Shown here: positions 45,139 through 57,590 of the stretch, in pieces
How positions within the stretch are numbered: position 1 is the first letter of the stretch
Layout of the letters: every line of letters starts with the position of its first letter
Origin: Conus ventricosus
Taxonomy: Eukaryota; Mollusca; Gastropoda; Neogastropoda; Conidae
NCBI GenBank assembly: GCA_018398815.1
Contig: CM031601.1
Location: 36,753,113-36,817,112 of the forward strand
Reading direction: 5' to 3'
DNA length: 64,000 bases
Made by a program: the position numbers and the translations under genes
Notes under the pieces: model-generated
Databases searched by the model: none
What the model saw: only the letters and a program-made list of their open reading frames with translations
What the model was told of the DNA's origin: nothing

Positions 45139-48100
45139 AATCAGATGAAAAATGTTAATCTCTCTCAAAAACTCAAGGATCACATCAGGCGGGACATCCC
45201 TGAACAGGATCTTCATGGACTCCGCTGTAAAATGTTTGTGTCTCACATCGTGCAAGTCCCAACACTCTAAAAGAACATGTTTCATTGTGAGTGGCGCATG
45301 ACATGGAATGCACCACGGAGCTTCTTCACTCTTTAAAAGGTAAGATGGATAAAATACGAATGGCCGTTTCCTCTTTACGACCACACCGACGGAGATGGGA
45401 GGAAGTCTGAAAGAGTTTGTTATTTGTCTGTGTGCCAGAGGTCTCTCACATAATCGTTAATTTGGGTTCACATCTGAGCAGGGGATATAAATGTTGGACA
45501 GTTTCTCTCTTGTGGCGTTCTTGGCTAAACGATCAACCATTTTCGTTCCCGCCGATGCCAACATGACCAGGAACCCAAGCAAGAGTGATGATGTAACCGT
45601 CCGCTTTCAACGTGCTAAAAAGTTCAAAAAATGTAAAAGTTCTGGATGCTGAAGGTTGCGGCCAGCTATGGCCTCCAAAGCTAACAGCGAATCCGACAGA
45701 ACCAGAAAGTCTTTTCTTCGAAGATTGTGAGTTTATCTTCAAGCCAAAACCAGAGGGGTAAGTTCAGCAGAATAGAAAAGAAGCATCTAAATGTATATGT
45801 TCCAACAGTATCTGGAAGGAGCCCCAGGGCATAGGCTGCACGGGCCACTCCATTTTCAGACTTGGAACCGCAGTGAAACTTTTTGACAGATGGGAATTTG
45901 GAACAGAGGTCACATACAATGCCTTGTACGCCAGAGAGCTGGTAAAACTCTTTGCGAAAAGCTGCAGAGACAATGGGGAAAGGTCCACGAGGTTGATCCG
46001 GAAATTTGGGAAAAATCGGATACACCCCTAGGTCTAGACCTGCTTTCCCGCACGGAGGCTTCATACGAAGAACAAACGGCGGAATACATTTCGGGTTGTT
46101 TTCAAACTTACTTTGGAATGGAGGTCAAAGACACAGTATAGGAGGGTTTTCTGGTTCTGAGAACAGGGGATATAATAATTCAAAGACGTTTCAGCCTGCG
46201 TTGGACAGTGAAGGTTCACCCGCCTCTGCGTACAGGCTGTACACAGGGGGGGTGCGGAACGCTCCAAGACAGAGACGAAGCCCTTGAGGTGGATAGGGTC
46301 CAAGAGTTTAAGGTAAACGATCTTGCGGAGCCGTACACAGCACAACCGAGTCCAGTTTAGAACGGACCAGGCTTGTAGAGGTGCAACAAATTTTTTCCCT
46401 TATCAGCCCCAGTCGGTGTGCGCTACACCCGCAGAATATTCATTTGCTTTCTGGCAAGCAGTTTTGAGGTTTTGACGTGGCTGAGAAAGTTAAGTTTCTG
46501 GTCAAAAATAACTCCCAGAAATTTGGCCTCTTAACAGTGGAATGGGAGTTTTTCCCTACTTGAATTTCAGGACTGGAAAAAACGACGGAAATTATGGGAA
46601 GTGAATACACGGGGTTTTTGTAGCAGAAAAGGTGAAACCGTTTTCATCCGCCCACTGATGGATTTTATCCACGCAAAGCTGGAGCCTGCGCTGACACTCG
46701 GGTACAGGTTCCATTGCTAGACAGCGAAATCATCCACAAACAATGACAGTCTGAAACCCGCTGAACTGATTGAACAATGTTGTTGATCTTAATACTAAAG
46801 AGGGCAGGAGACAGTATGCTCCCCGTGGAACACCCAACTCCTCCTCGTGGACATCAGAGAGAGGGGTGCCAACCCGGACCTGAAACTGTCGTTCTGCCAA
46901 AAAATTTGAATGAAAAGCGGAAGATGACCCGAAACCCAGATCATGGAGATCATGAAGTATCCCCGACTTCCAGGTGGTATCGTAGGCCTTCTCCAAGTCA
47001 AAGAAAATTGCCACTGCTGCTGTCTGTTCAAAAAGGCTTTCCCGAAGTGTAGATTCCAGACGAATCAAATGGTCAACTGTAGTCCCGATGTTTGGGGAAA
47101 ACCCACACTGTTCTTTTCCCAAAAGGCCATCGGTTTTCGAGTTTCCACATGAGCCTAGCATTGACCATTTTCTCCTCAATTTACAGACACAGCTGGTCAA
47201 AGCTATGGGACGGTATTTGAGGGATTAGAAAGATCTTTTCGGGTTTGGGGATGGGAATAATGGGGGCTTTTCGCCAAGAGGTGAAAGCAACCTGTAGTCC
47301 ACACATGGTTGTATACCTGTAGCAGTATGTTTCAGACCCTCTTGCGGAAGAGGTTTCAACAGTTGATAATGGATTTTTATCTATCCCTGGAGAGGAATCG
47401 CTGCAAGAAAGTAGGGCAGTTTTCAGTTCGTTTAACATGAAAGGAAGTTTGTAGTCTTCCATGTTGTCTGACAAAAAGTGCAGGATGATTTTTTTTAAGG
47501 CTTTGTTTTTGACAAAAGTGGCTGATTTGTTAGAAGAGGAGGAATTCTTTTCAATGGTTGAAGCAAGCAGATTAGCAACTGCTTTTTTTCTCCGTTATTA
47601 ACGAGTCCGAAAACTTTAGATGGTTCACAGGGATAGGTGTTCTTCCCTTTGATTTTCTTAATGATGTTCCACACCTTTTTTCTTGAAGTTTTCGATGTCA
47701 GCCTGGAGCGGGAAGCTTCTCCAGGACCGACGTTTACGGATTTTAAAAGTGTGTCTTGATTTAGCACGGAGTTTTTGATGGGCTCGAGCGTTGGCCCGAA
47801 GATCGTTGGTAAACCCGACCTGACCCTTTTTCGAATTTTGGGAAAATTTGTTGGGCAGTCTGAATCAAACCCAGGGTGTTTTTGGCATTTGAAGTTTATC
47901 GGAAGACACTGGAATACGGGTTTTAGCACATTTGATCACAGTGTTGGTCAGAGATTCAGCTGGGTCCGGACTCTGAAGAAAATCAGTGTCCTGGAATTCC
48001 TTAGAAATAGGGGACTGCAATAGATCCCAGTTTGCTTTCTTAATAGATGTTTAGAGACAAGACGTGTTCATTATCACGGGTTGTGGGAAGGACAGGGAAA

Positions 48101-48720
48101 TGGTCACTTCGTGCAGATCGTCATGGACAGACACTCATAGTCCAGGACCAGCGAGGGGTCACAAATCGACAAATCTAAAAACGAAAGTGAACCTGTGGAA
48201 GAGTGGAGGTAAGTTGCAGATCCGTCTTTCCCAGACAACACAAATCCAAATCCGAAAGGACATCCTCAATTAGCAGACCTCTGGATGAGGGACTGACACA
48301 CCCCAAAGAGGATTGACCGTTAAAGTCAAACAACAGCAAAAAAGGCGAGGGAAATTCTCCTATCAGACTGACAAGGGCCTGACGACAAACGGACTGAAAG
48401 GGGTAGATAAAAAGAACAGATTGTTACGTCTTGTGGAGAGTGACTTTCGCGCAACAGCTTTAAGGGAGGTAACAGAGCGACAGGGCTATACAGCAGAGTT
48501 TTGTGTATGAGAAGGCAAAAACCGCCCGACAGTCCCAACGTGGATGGTTGTGCAGGATTTGAAAGAATATAAAAGCCAGAAAAAGTGAAGGTCTTTCTGG
48601 GTTTGAAAATTTTAGTTTCCTGAAGAGCCCGACAGAAGGTTTATAGATTGACACAGAAGCTGCAGCCCCCTCAAAGTTGGTATTAGTCCACGGATATTCC
48701 AATGGAATACTGTACTATCC
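45139..48720 (-). pseudogene. ORF2 remnant of LINE copy H
   Basis: Endonuclease (MEYPWTNTNFE region near 48700; the N-terminal NIRGLNS stretch is damaged), linker, RT (FFDLEKAYDTTW near 46980), connection, RNase H and the C-terminal zinc motif are all recognisable in order. Frames change every 100-300 bases. Many changes are single-base losses in homopolymers. Confidence 0.85.
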
Positions 48721-48744
48721 ATGGGGCAGAGGTGAAAAGGAGAA

Positions 48745-50060
48745 GATCAGGGCATCTCCTCATCAACATCTGCTTCTAAAGGTGTAAATTTGTTGCTTAA
48801 TTTCACTGGACTGTGTTGGTCTTCAGACCTGCTGGGAGACTTGCCAACAGGGGAAAGGTCTGGATTGGGAGACGGTGGAGGTTTCTTTCTCATCTCCACC
48901 ACTCCACACTGGATTGAACCCCTGCCCGACGGGCACTGGACAGAGGAGTTCGAGGTGGGGGTGCTGGTTTTTTAATCTGCCCACAGCAGATGTGTAACAG
49001 TCTGAGGGGTGGCGGGGATTTTTTGCCTCCACCAGGGCTTCACTTTGGGTTGGGGAAGTGGTGGACCTGCTACCACCAGAATGACAATTCTTCCTTGCAA
49101 TGTCTTCGAAAACATGAATCATCAGTCTGGCAGCAGACTGACCGAGGAGGAACTGTGGGAACTTTCTTTACGGCCGAAGCATATGAAAAGCCGTCGCGTC
49201 TGACTGCCCACAACCTGTTTTCCCGGGGTTCAAAAAATGAGATCTTTTGTTCGGGTTTTTACCTTTTTTATAGTGGATTCCTGATCCAAAGAGGACAGTT
49301 TCTTGAAGAGGAGGGATGGTCGCCACCGCAGTTAGCACAATGTGCCAGATCTTTACACGGGCCCCTCATGGGTTGCCTTGCACAAACACCGCACACCTCC
49401 TGCCCAAACAGCTGTCCCTGACATGGCCAAACCTCTGGCATTTGAAGCACCTCAACGGGGATGGAACATAAACTGAACCCGGACATTTCAGGTAGCCGAC
49501 TTTGATGACCGGAGGAAGCACAGGGTTTTCAAGAATGTCGAAAGAGGGTGTTGGTGGCCACTCTTTTCTGCACCTTTTTACTGTCACCCTGCGCACCTCC
49601 GCACACCCTGGGAACGCCAGCTCCGTTTGATCTCTGCCTCTGAGAAACCCGATAAATCCCGGCAGCGAATCACTCCTTTCGATGAATTCAACTGTTTATG
49701 GGAGTCACCCTGATCTCCCCGTTTCCCCCTATTTTGTTGCCCTCAGCAGCTGTTCGGATTTTTTTTGTGATCTACATTGGATCAAACGAGCCATCCTCAA
49801 ACCTTTGATGGACCGAGGGTCACCTGCTAAAGCTTGAAAGCCCTTTTGTATGGCGAAAGGGCTCAGAGCTGAAAGGGTCTTTCCTGCTCCGTCCCTTCCA
49901 TCACGACCAGAAGCCCAGAAACCTGTCCTCTGTCGTAAACCCCCGTATCCGAATCGCTGTCAGAATGGAAATCCCCTGAAATAGGGGGTGCTGCCTTCCT
50001 CTTCTTTTTGGGGGAATGTTTTTTGAAAAAAGCCATATTTTTTTATGATGTTTCAAACCT
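48745..50060 (-). pseudogene. ORF1 remnant of LINE copy H
   Basis: Pieces of the leader and N-terminus (50194-49901), the RNA-binding region, the knuckles (CFKCQRFGHVRDSC near 49440) and the Pro-rich C-terminus (48900) remain in order with many frame changes. Confidence 0.85.
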
Positions 50061-50759
50061 CCCTTACCCACCCACCCTGGGGTCCAACTAAGGGGCCAGG
50101 GCCAAAAAACCAATGTCTTGATCCCTTCCAGGCTTTCGGGAAAAGATATACGACAAACAGAAACCACCAACCCTATCCCCCCGATCATGCTCAACTCCCG
50201 GGGACAGAGAGCTGAGCACTGCAGGGGTTCACATGGCCAGCAGGGAACTCCTTCTTGACCCAGCCCAAGAAGGGGAGCCGATTAGTACCCCGGCCAAAGT
50301 GTATCCCTGTCTAGGAGAGGTCTGAGCCAAGTGATGTGTTGAGAGCACCGGCCTCCTCAGGCACTGGCCCTCTCAATCACCCGGATCTCATCCCCCTCCG
50401 ACACAGGTCGCACCGCACGGCAAACGCGGCGGATCTTAAGGAGACCACAGAGAGAAAAGAGTGTAAAAAAAGACTGAAGGGGAGACAAGATAGAAAAGGC
50501 CAAATAAAAAAGGCAGAAAACAAAAAAAGGAAAAGGCGGTACTCTTAGGGCAGGATCCTCACCCTTAGCCTTTTCGACAGGAAGCCCACCAGGGCATCAA
50601 CTCCTACCACTTACGCTGCCAGACAGAACTTGGTTCTCGGACCTAGAAGCAGTTTGAAAATAACAAAACCTACTCCAAGTATTGAGCCCCCGCACAAAGC
50701 CTAAGGGGTCACTGGGCCTTGCAACCCTCCGACCACGACAAGGTCGCAACCCCCGAGGG

Positions 50760-51253
50760 AGCGGGCAAGAAACTATTGACGATAGTTCAAAGGGCTGGTA
50801 AGGTCCTTTCTTGGCTTAGGGATTAAAGATCAGGGCTTTCTGCCAAGGAGGCGGAAAGCACCCTGGGGGGTCCAGATATGGTTGTAGACTTTGAGAAGGG
50901 GCTGGAGACAGCTTTCTGAAATGTTTCAAAACCTGATAATGATTTTCATCCAGCCAGGGGCGAATCATTGCAGGTTTCAAAGCTGATTGAAGTTCATCGA
51001 TTGAAAAAGGTAGATTGTATGTAGGCTTCAGAGTTTTCTGATGTGAAATTGAATGAAGATTTCTCTCTGACTTATTCATCTTTATTCGTTTCTTAAAAAG
51101 GCTGCAGATTTATTTGAAGATGAGGAGTTCTGTTGGATGGTGGCAGCCAGCAGATTGGCAACAGCTTGTTTGTCAGTGATCAGAGCATCGGCAAGTTTCA
51201 GGTGATGAATGGAGGGGTTGGTGTTCTTCCCTTTGATTTTTCTGATGATGTTC
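50760..51253 (-). mobile_element. LINE copy G, 5' part (truncated)
   Basis: Resumes RT sequence of the older copy G: the counterpart of GCTATGGGACGG at about 50772, then the RT N-terminus and linker (INKxQAVANLLAATIQQNSS-like). It stops at GATGATGTTC, where the right target-site duplication begins. This is the usual 5' truncation of a LINE insertion. Confidence 0.92.
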
Positions 51254-51268
51254 GAGCCTTGGTAGGAG
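51254..51268. repeat. Right target-site duplication of LINE copy G
   Basis: GAGCCTTGGTAGGAG, an exact copy of 42504-42518. Confidence 0.95.
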
Positions 51269-51346
51269 CAAGGTGAACTGCCCATCCTTGATGAATAAAA
51301 CTGCCACAGCAACTTTTCATCACTTTAACGGCTCTGATAAAATCAG

Positions 51347-51550
51347 AGTGCAGACCAGATGGGGGAGATGCTGGCGTGTCTCCACACCTTGGAATCAATA
51401 CTGAACCAGCCTATTGGGAGAAGTGGATATTTCTGCCCAAATAAGTTGAGAGTGCAGACCAGACGGGGGAGATGCTGGCGTGTCTCCACATCCTGGAACT
51501 GATACTGAACCAGCCTATTTGGGAGAAGTGGATATTTCTACCCAAACTGG
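51347..51550. repeat. About 101-bp tandem duplication
   Basis: Two copies of a block starting GAGTGCAGACCAGA and ending near GTGGATATTTCT, about 90 percent alike. Non-coding. Confidence 0.85.
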
Positions 51551-52290
51551 CAGACCATAATGAACATTGATGTGGATATCTAAATTCTGGACAGACTGCA
51601 ATGCTGCACATGAGCAGTGCTCACACACCTCGAGTTATAAGATTTCAGAAGAACATTTAGAGCAACACTAAGGGCAGAGGTGTGGTTCTTCATCCGAAGC
51701 AGAGGAAATGAAGGATGACAAAAGAGACTCCATAGTGCATGAGGCAAAAGCTGGAGAGAGATGATGATAAAGCACAACTGGCAGACATTTACATATGAAA
51801 TTCTCCCTTGTGAAGGAAGACTGAAAGAAGTTTCCTCAACTGAAACAAAACAGAGCTGTAAGGCTGCTTGAGAGGATCCAAGAGTACTGAAAAATTCTAA
51901 ATTCTAAGTCAGAGAACTAAAGGGGAGTGCATTCCCTTGCCAAAGAAAAGGAGAAAACTAGGCTAAGTTTGAATATGGCACAATGAAGTGAACTCACTAT
52001 GGGAGATCACTCTTCTGACCTAACCAGCTGTGGAGGCAAAATGAATTCCATGCTCTCCAAATTTTATTCTTTTGAGGATCCAGATATTGTGGTGATGTTC
52101 CATGCCAAGTATGGATAAGGCATTTGTTTGAAAAGTTAAGTATGAGAAAAATATCAGACAAGCAGATGAAGGTAATATTTCCTCCTCAATTAGTTCAATT
52201 CTTCATCATCTGTAAAGACTTGCATGTGAATCAAAGCATGCCATGCACAAACATCACACAATTTTTATCTGATCAAGTCATATACACAAC
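51551..52290. other. Intronic stretch with a MITE-family fragment
   Basis: At about 52098-52145, CCAAGTATGGATAAGGCATTTG resembles the end of the MITE-like family at 4950 and 61986. Otherwise nothing is recognised. Confidence 0.4.
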
Positions 52291-52598
52291 AAGACAAATC
52301 AATCATATTACACACACAATGCAATTCCATTCAATCGTATCACAAATACACTGACCACACTTCTATCCAATCATGGCACACATACCTATTTCTATCCAAT
52401 CACATGACAGACACTAACACAACATATCCATACCATCACATCACAAGACAAATCAATCATATTACACACACAATGCAATTCCATTCAATCATATCACAAA
52501 TACACCGACCATACTTCTATCCAATCATGATACACATACCTATTTCTATCCAATCACATGACAGACACTAACACAACATATCCATACCATCACATCAC
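52291..52598. repeat. 154-bp tandem duplication at a HERC2 splice donor
   Basis: Two copies, 52291-52444 and 52445-52598, each starting AAGACAAATCAATCATATTA and differing at only a few bases. The second ends eight bases short of the minus-strand donor of the exon at 52607, so the intron begins with this tandem. Confidence 0.92.
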
Positions 52599-52606
52599 TC
52601 ACTCAC

Positions 52607-52702
52607 CCTGCAAAGCAGCCACCATGCGAGGGCGCTGTATGGCATTGGTTGTGCCATCACCTAGCTGTCCCTCATCATTGTCGCCCCAGGTAAACACTTC
52701 AC
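52607..52702 (-). CDS. HERC2: HERC2 internal exon (RCC1-like repeat)
   Basis: A 96-nt exon. Minus-strand acceptor GTGGCAG before GTGAAG; donor CAGG followed by GTGAGT. With one base carried in it encodes [17 protein letters not shown] followed by [15 protein letters not shown]. This is a complete RCC1-type blade motif (W-G-x-N-x-x-G-Q-L-G) and matches the third RCC1-like domain of HERC2 almost residue for residue. Phase is 1 in and 1 out, fitting exons 60280-60141 and 33844-33753. An old LINE fragment begins only about 15 bases upstream of the acceptor. Confidence 0.96.
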
Positions 52703-52717
52703 CTGCCACACAAGAAG

Positions 52718-53430
52718 ACAATATAGATTGCTTACAGCCCAGCCGACAGCAAAGGGCCATATCAGAGCTGTCACCACACTGAATCCACCAGTCGAAGCAG
52801 ATTTACAACACCACCAAAAAAAATACATATACAACTAATTAAATCAATTTTCTACAAACTTGCTGGAATTTTGTTAAAATCCTTCTTCTATGAAAATCTA
52901 ATCCTTCTTCTATGAAAAACTTAGATGAAAAATGTTTCTCTCTTCCAGAAGCTAAAATTTTCACATCACGGGTTTTCATGGGTTGACATCATTTAATTCC
53001 CAACACTCTGTAAAGAGTCATACCTAATATAGAATGGCTTGTGTGCAGACGGCACGAGATTGTTTCTTCTTTGCGGCTGCCAGTGGCACAGGGAAAAAAA
53101 TTCTTTAAGGTTTAGATGATTTTGGAAGAGTTTTTTACCTGTCTGCAAGTTCCTTTCCCCTTTACAGAAATCAGGAATAGAGTACCTACTTTATTCTTCA
53201 TTGTGACATTCTTAGCTAGTTGATTCACTACCTTGAATGCACACATGAACGGGAACCTAAGCAAAAGCTATGCTGCAATCATCAGACTTTGAAGAGGTGT
53301 ATAGTTCAAATAAAGCTATTGAAGGACTTGAGGTCAAAACACCAATGGCCCCCAAAGCAGAAAGGAAGTCGGAAAGAATGTGGAAGTCATTACATTATGC
53401 TTTTGGAAACGGTTGAAATGCCTGGACCAA
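52718..53430 (-). mobile_element. LINE copy L, old 3' fragment of a related LINE
   Basis: Matches the 3' block (GCCCAGCCGACAGCAAAGGG), the C-terminal zinc region and the RNase H region (AATGGCCCCCAAAGCAG) of the family, with much higher divergence. The pentamer tail is gone. It is 5'-truncated near 53430. No open frame. Confidence 0.8.
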
Positions 53431-53640
53431 CTCTGTGAGCTAAATAATGCAGGTGAAACTGTCTGTGGGAATGTGTTTTTAACATTTTAGAGTCCCATCC
53501 GCACCTTCAGGTGTTATTTTTTTCTTGTATACCTTTGGCTGACTCTGGTGAAAGGCCCAGTGATGGTGAGGAAAGACCCACTGACCACAGGGAAAGTCCT
53601 TCTGACAGCAGAAAAGACTGTAACCCGGAATTCTCTTCAG

Positions 53641-53729
53641 AGATAAGATAAGATAATGTCGCTTATAGCCCAGCCGACCGCAAAGGGCCACATCAGGGCT
53701 GTCACCACGTTAAAATCAACTCACCAGTC

Positions 53730-53761
<32 letters not shown>

Positions 53762-56700
53762 CACAACTTTCACACATCTCATTAAATGACATCGTCTAGA
53801 AACGCACCAGAAACTTTGTTAAAAATCTTTCTTCCGTAAAATCTTAAATCAGATGAAAAATGTTAATCTCTCTCAAAAACTCAAGGATCACGTCAGGCGG
53901 GACATCCCTGAACAGGATCTTCATGGACTCCGCTGTAAAATGTTTGTGTCTCACATCGTGCAAGTCCCAACACTCTAAAAGAACAGTTTTTGTGGGGGGG
54001 ATGACATGGAATACACCACGGAGCTTCTTCCTTTTAAAAAGGTAAGAGGGTTTAAAATACAAAGGGCCCGGGTGTGCAGCGGCACAGAACCTTTTCCTTT
54101 TTTTAGACCTCCCGACGTAGAGGGAGTGCCTTGGGTTTGGACGGATCTGAAAGAGTTTGTTACTCCGTGTTTCCAATCCTCCTGCAGAGGTTCTCACATA
54201 ATCAAATTTTTGGGTTTCAATCTGGCGGGGGATTAAACTTGGGACATTTTCTCTTGTGCGTTTTTGGCAAAAACGAAAAACCATTTCTTTTCCCCCCGAG
54301 CCAACATACCGGGAAACCCCAAGAAAGGTTGTGAAACCCGCCCGCCTTCAACTTGTTTAAAAAAAGTAAAAAAAAAAAAAGTTCTGATGCTAAAGGGTTC
54401 GGCCAGTTTGGGCCCCCAAAACGACAGCATCCGACAGACCAGGAAAATCCCTTCGAAAAAGCGAAAAAATCTTCAAAGCCAAACCCCAGCGGTAAGTTAC
54501 AGAAAAGACGAAGCATCGGAATGAATATTTCCAAAAGTTCTAGAAGGAGCCCCAGGGCAGTAGGTCCAGGCCACTCCGTCTCCAGACTTGGAAAACCCTC
54601 AGTGAAAACTTTTTGACGGATGGGAATTTGGAACAAGGTCAGCATACAATGCCTTGTTTTCCCAGAGAGGGTAGGGGCCTTTGCGAAAAGTGCGAGGTCG
54701 AAAAAATCTCTGGTGTGAAAAAAGGGCCCCGGAGGTTGATCCGGGGGAAATTGGAAAAAACGGACACAACTCTAGGTCTAGACTGCATTCGATGAGTTTA
54801 TACGAAGACCCCAAAGGCGGAATACATTTCGGGTTGTTTTAAACTTTCTTTGGAATGGGGGTCAAAGAACAGTCATAGGCAGGGTTTTTGCGGCTGAGAA
54901 AAAGTCGGATATAATAATTCAAAGACATTTCAGCGCGGTTGGAATGAAGGTTCACCCGCCTCTCGTACAGGGTGTCACAGGGGTGGTGCGGAAGCCCAGA
55001 CAGAGCGAACCCTTTTATGGGGGATAGGGTCCAAAAGTTTGAGGGAAGATGATCTTTCGGAGCCGTACACAGCACAACCGTAGTCCAGTTTAGAACGGAC
55101 CAGGGCTCTGTAGAGGTGCAACAAAGTTTTCTTATCAGCGCCCCAGTCGGTGTTGCGCTACGACCCGCAGAATATTCAGTGCTTTCTGGCAAGCAGTTTT
55201 GAGGTTTTTGATGTGGCTGAGAAAGTTAAGTTTCTGGTCAAAAATAACTCCCAGAAATTTGGCCTCTTTAACAGCTGGAATGGGAGATTTCCCTACTTGA
55301 AGTTCAGGATCTGGAAAAAACTGACGGAAATTATGGAAGTGAATACACTGGGTTTTTGTAGCAGAAAAGGGGGAAACCGTTGTCATCCGCCCACCGATGG
55401 ATTTTATCTACGCAAAGCTGGAGCCTGCGCTGGACACTCGGGTACAGGCTTCCAGTTGCATAGACAGCAAAATCATCCACAAACAATGAGCAGTCTGAAC
55501 CCTGCTGAACTGATTGAACAATGTTGTTGATCTTAATACTAAAGAGGGCAGGAGATTAGTATGCTCCCCTGTGGAACACCCAACTCCTGCTCGTGAACAT
55601 CAGAGAGAGTGGTGCCAACCCGGACCTGAAACTGTCGTTCTGCCAAAAAATTTTGAATAAAAAGCGGAAGATGACCTCGAAAACCCAGATCGTGGAGATC
55701 ATGAAGTATCCCGACTTCCAGGTAGTATCGTAGGCCTTCTCCAAATCGAAGAAAATTGCCACTGCATGCTGTCTGTTCAAAAAGCGTTCCGAAGTGTAGA
55801 TTCCAGACGAATCAAATGGTCAACGGTAGTCCGATGTTTGCGGAAACCACACTGTTCTTTCGCCAAAAGGCCATCGGTTTCTAGTTTCCACATGAGCCTA
55901 GCATTGACCATTTTTTCCATAAATTTACAAACACAGCTGGTCAAAGCTATGGGACGGTAATTTGAAGGATTAGAAAGATCTTTTCCAGGTTTGGGATGGG
56001 AATAATGAGGGCTTTTCGCCAAGAGGGTGGAAAAAAACCTGTAGTCCACACATGGTTGTAGACCTGTAGCAGTATGTTCAGACCTTCTAGCGGAAGATGT
56101 TTCAACAGCTGATAATGGATTTCATCTATACCTGGAGAGGAATCGCTGCAAGAAAGCAAGGCAGTTTTCAGCTCGTTTAACGTGAAAGGAAGATTGTAGT
56201 CTTCCATGTTGTCGGACGAAAGTTGCAGGGTGATTTTTCTTTTAGGGCTTTTTTTTTGACAAAAGTGACTGATTTATTAGAAGAGGAGGAATTCTTTTCA
56301 ATGGTTGAAGCAAGCAGATTAGCAACTGCTTTCTTCTCTGTTATTAAAGAATCCGAAAACTTGAGATGGTTCACAGTGGGACAGGTGTTCTTCCCTTTGA
56401 TTTTCTTAATGATGTTCCACACTTTTTTCTTGGAAGTTTTTGATGTCAGCCTGGAGCAGAAGCTTCTCCAGGACCGACGTTTACTGATTTTAAAAGTGTG
56501 TCTAGATTTAGCACGGAGTTTTTGATGGGCTCGAGCGTTGGGACCCGAAGGTCGTTGGTACACCTGACGCTGAGCCCGTTTTCTAACTTTGGAAATTTGT
56601 TGGCAGTCTGAATCAAACCAGGGTGTTTTTTGGCATTTGAAGTTTATCGGAAGACACTGGAATACAAGCTTTAGCACACTTGATCACAGTGTTAGTCAGT

Positions 56701-57590
56701 GATTCAGCTGGGTCCGGACTCTGAAGAAAATCAGTGTCCTGGAATTCTTTAGAAATAGTGGCTGCAAAAAGATCCAGTTTGCTTTCTTGTAATTTAGATG
56801 TTGAGAGACAGAGACGTGTTCAGTTATGACGGGTTGTAGTAAGACAGGGAAATGGTCACTTCCGTGCAGATCGTCATGGACAGACCACTCATAGTCCAGG
56901 ACCAGCGAGGGGTCACAAACCGACAAATCTAAACACGAAAGTGAAACCCGTGGAAGAGTGGAGGTAAGTTGCAGATCCGTCGTTCAAAACAACACAAATC
57001 CAAATCCGAAAGGACATCCTCAATCAGCAGACCTCTGGGTGACGTACCGGCACTACCCAAAGAGGATTGTGACCGTTAAAGTCACCCAACAGCAAAAAAG
57101 GTCGAGGAAGTTCTCCTATCAGACTGACGGGCAAACCGGGACAGAAGGTGGGAGATAAAGGGAACAGATTGTCACAGTCTTGTGGAGAGTGACTCTCACA
57201 GCTACAGCCTGAAGGGAGGTAGACAAAGTGACAGGACTATACAACAAAGTTTTATGTAGGAGAAGGGCAACACCGCCCGACAGTCCAACGTGGATGGTTG
57301 TGCAGGTTTTGAAAGAATATTAAAGCCAGAAAGAGTAAAGGTCTTCTGGCTTTGAATTTGAGTTTCCTGAAGAGCACGACGGAAGGTTTTATAGATTGAC
57401 ACAGAAGCTGCAGCTCCTCGAAGTTGGAATTTAGTCCACGGATATTCCAATGGAATATTGTACTATCCATGGTGCAGAGGGTGAAAAGGAGAGAGATCAG
57501 GTCATCTCCTCATCAACGTCTGCCTCCAATGGAGCGAATTTGTTATTCAGCTTCACTGGAGTGTGTTGGTCTACAGACCTGCTGGCAGAC
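53641..57590 (-). mobile_element. LINE copy I, 5'-truncated in the ORF1 tail
   Basis: ATAAG pentamers at 53641, then the 3' block, A-run, C-terminal zinc region, RNase H, RT, endonuclease and the end of ORF1, stopping at 57590. There it joins copy J in the opposite orientation with a three-base shared GAC. The part from about 53990 to 55000 has many homopolymer indels. The rest is cleaner. Confidence 0.92.
53847..57470 (-). pseudogene. ORF2 remnant of LINE copy I
   Basis: Endonuclease start MDSTIFHWNIRGLNSNFEE at 57470; linker 56677-56180; RT N-terminus 56049-55780 (PSNYRPIALTSCVCKFMEK); RT core and connection 55780-54840; C-terminal zinc region and terminus near 53850 (ILEFLREINIFHLI). Several frameshifts; not functional. 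Confidence 0.9.

Larger units (their letters stand above)
44927..50759 (-). mobile_element. LINE copy H, near full length, nested in copy G
   Basis: Starts with ATAAG pentamers at 44927 and ends at the family 5' terminus near 50759. Flanks AGCTGGTCAGAG (44915-44926) and AGCGGGCAAGAA (50760-50771) are a plausible 12-bp target-site duplication with differences. Copy G's RT sequence stops on one side and resumes on the other at the matching point. Domain order is complete. From about 45350 the sequence has frequent small indels. One 5' unit is present (about 50445-50759). Confidence 0.9.
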
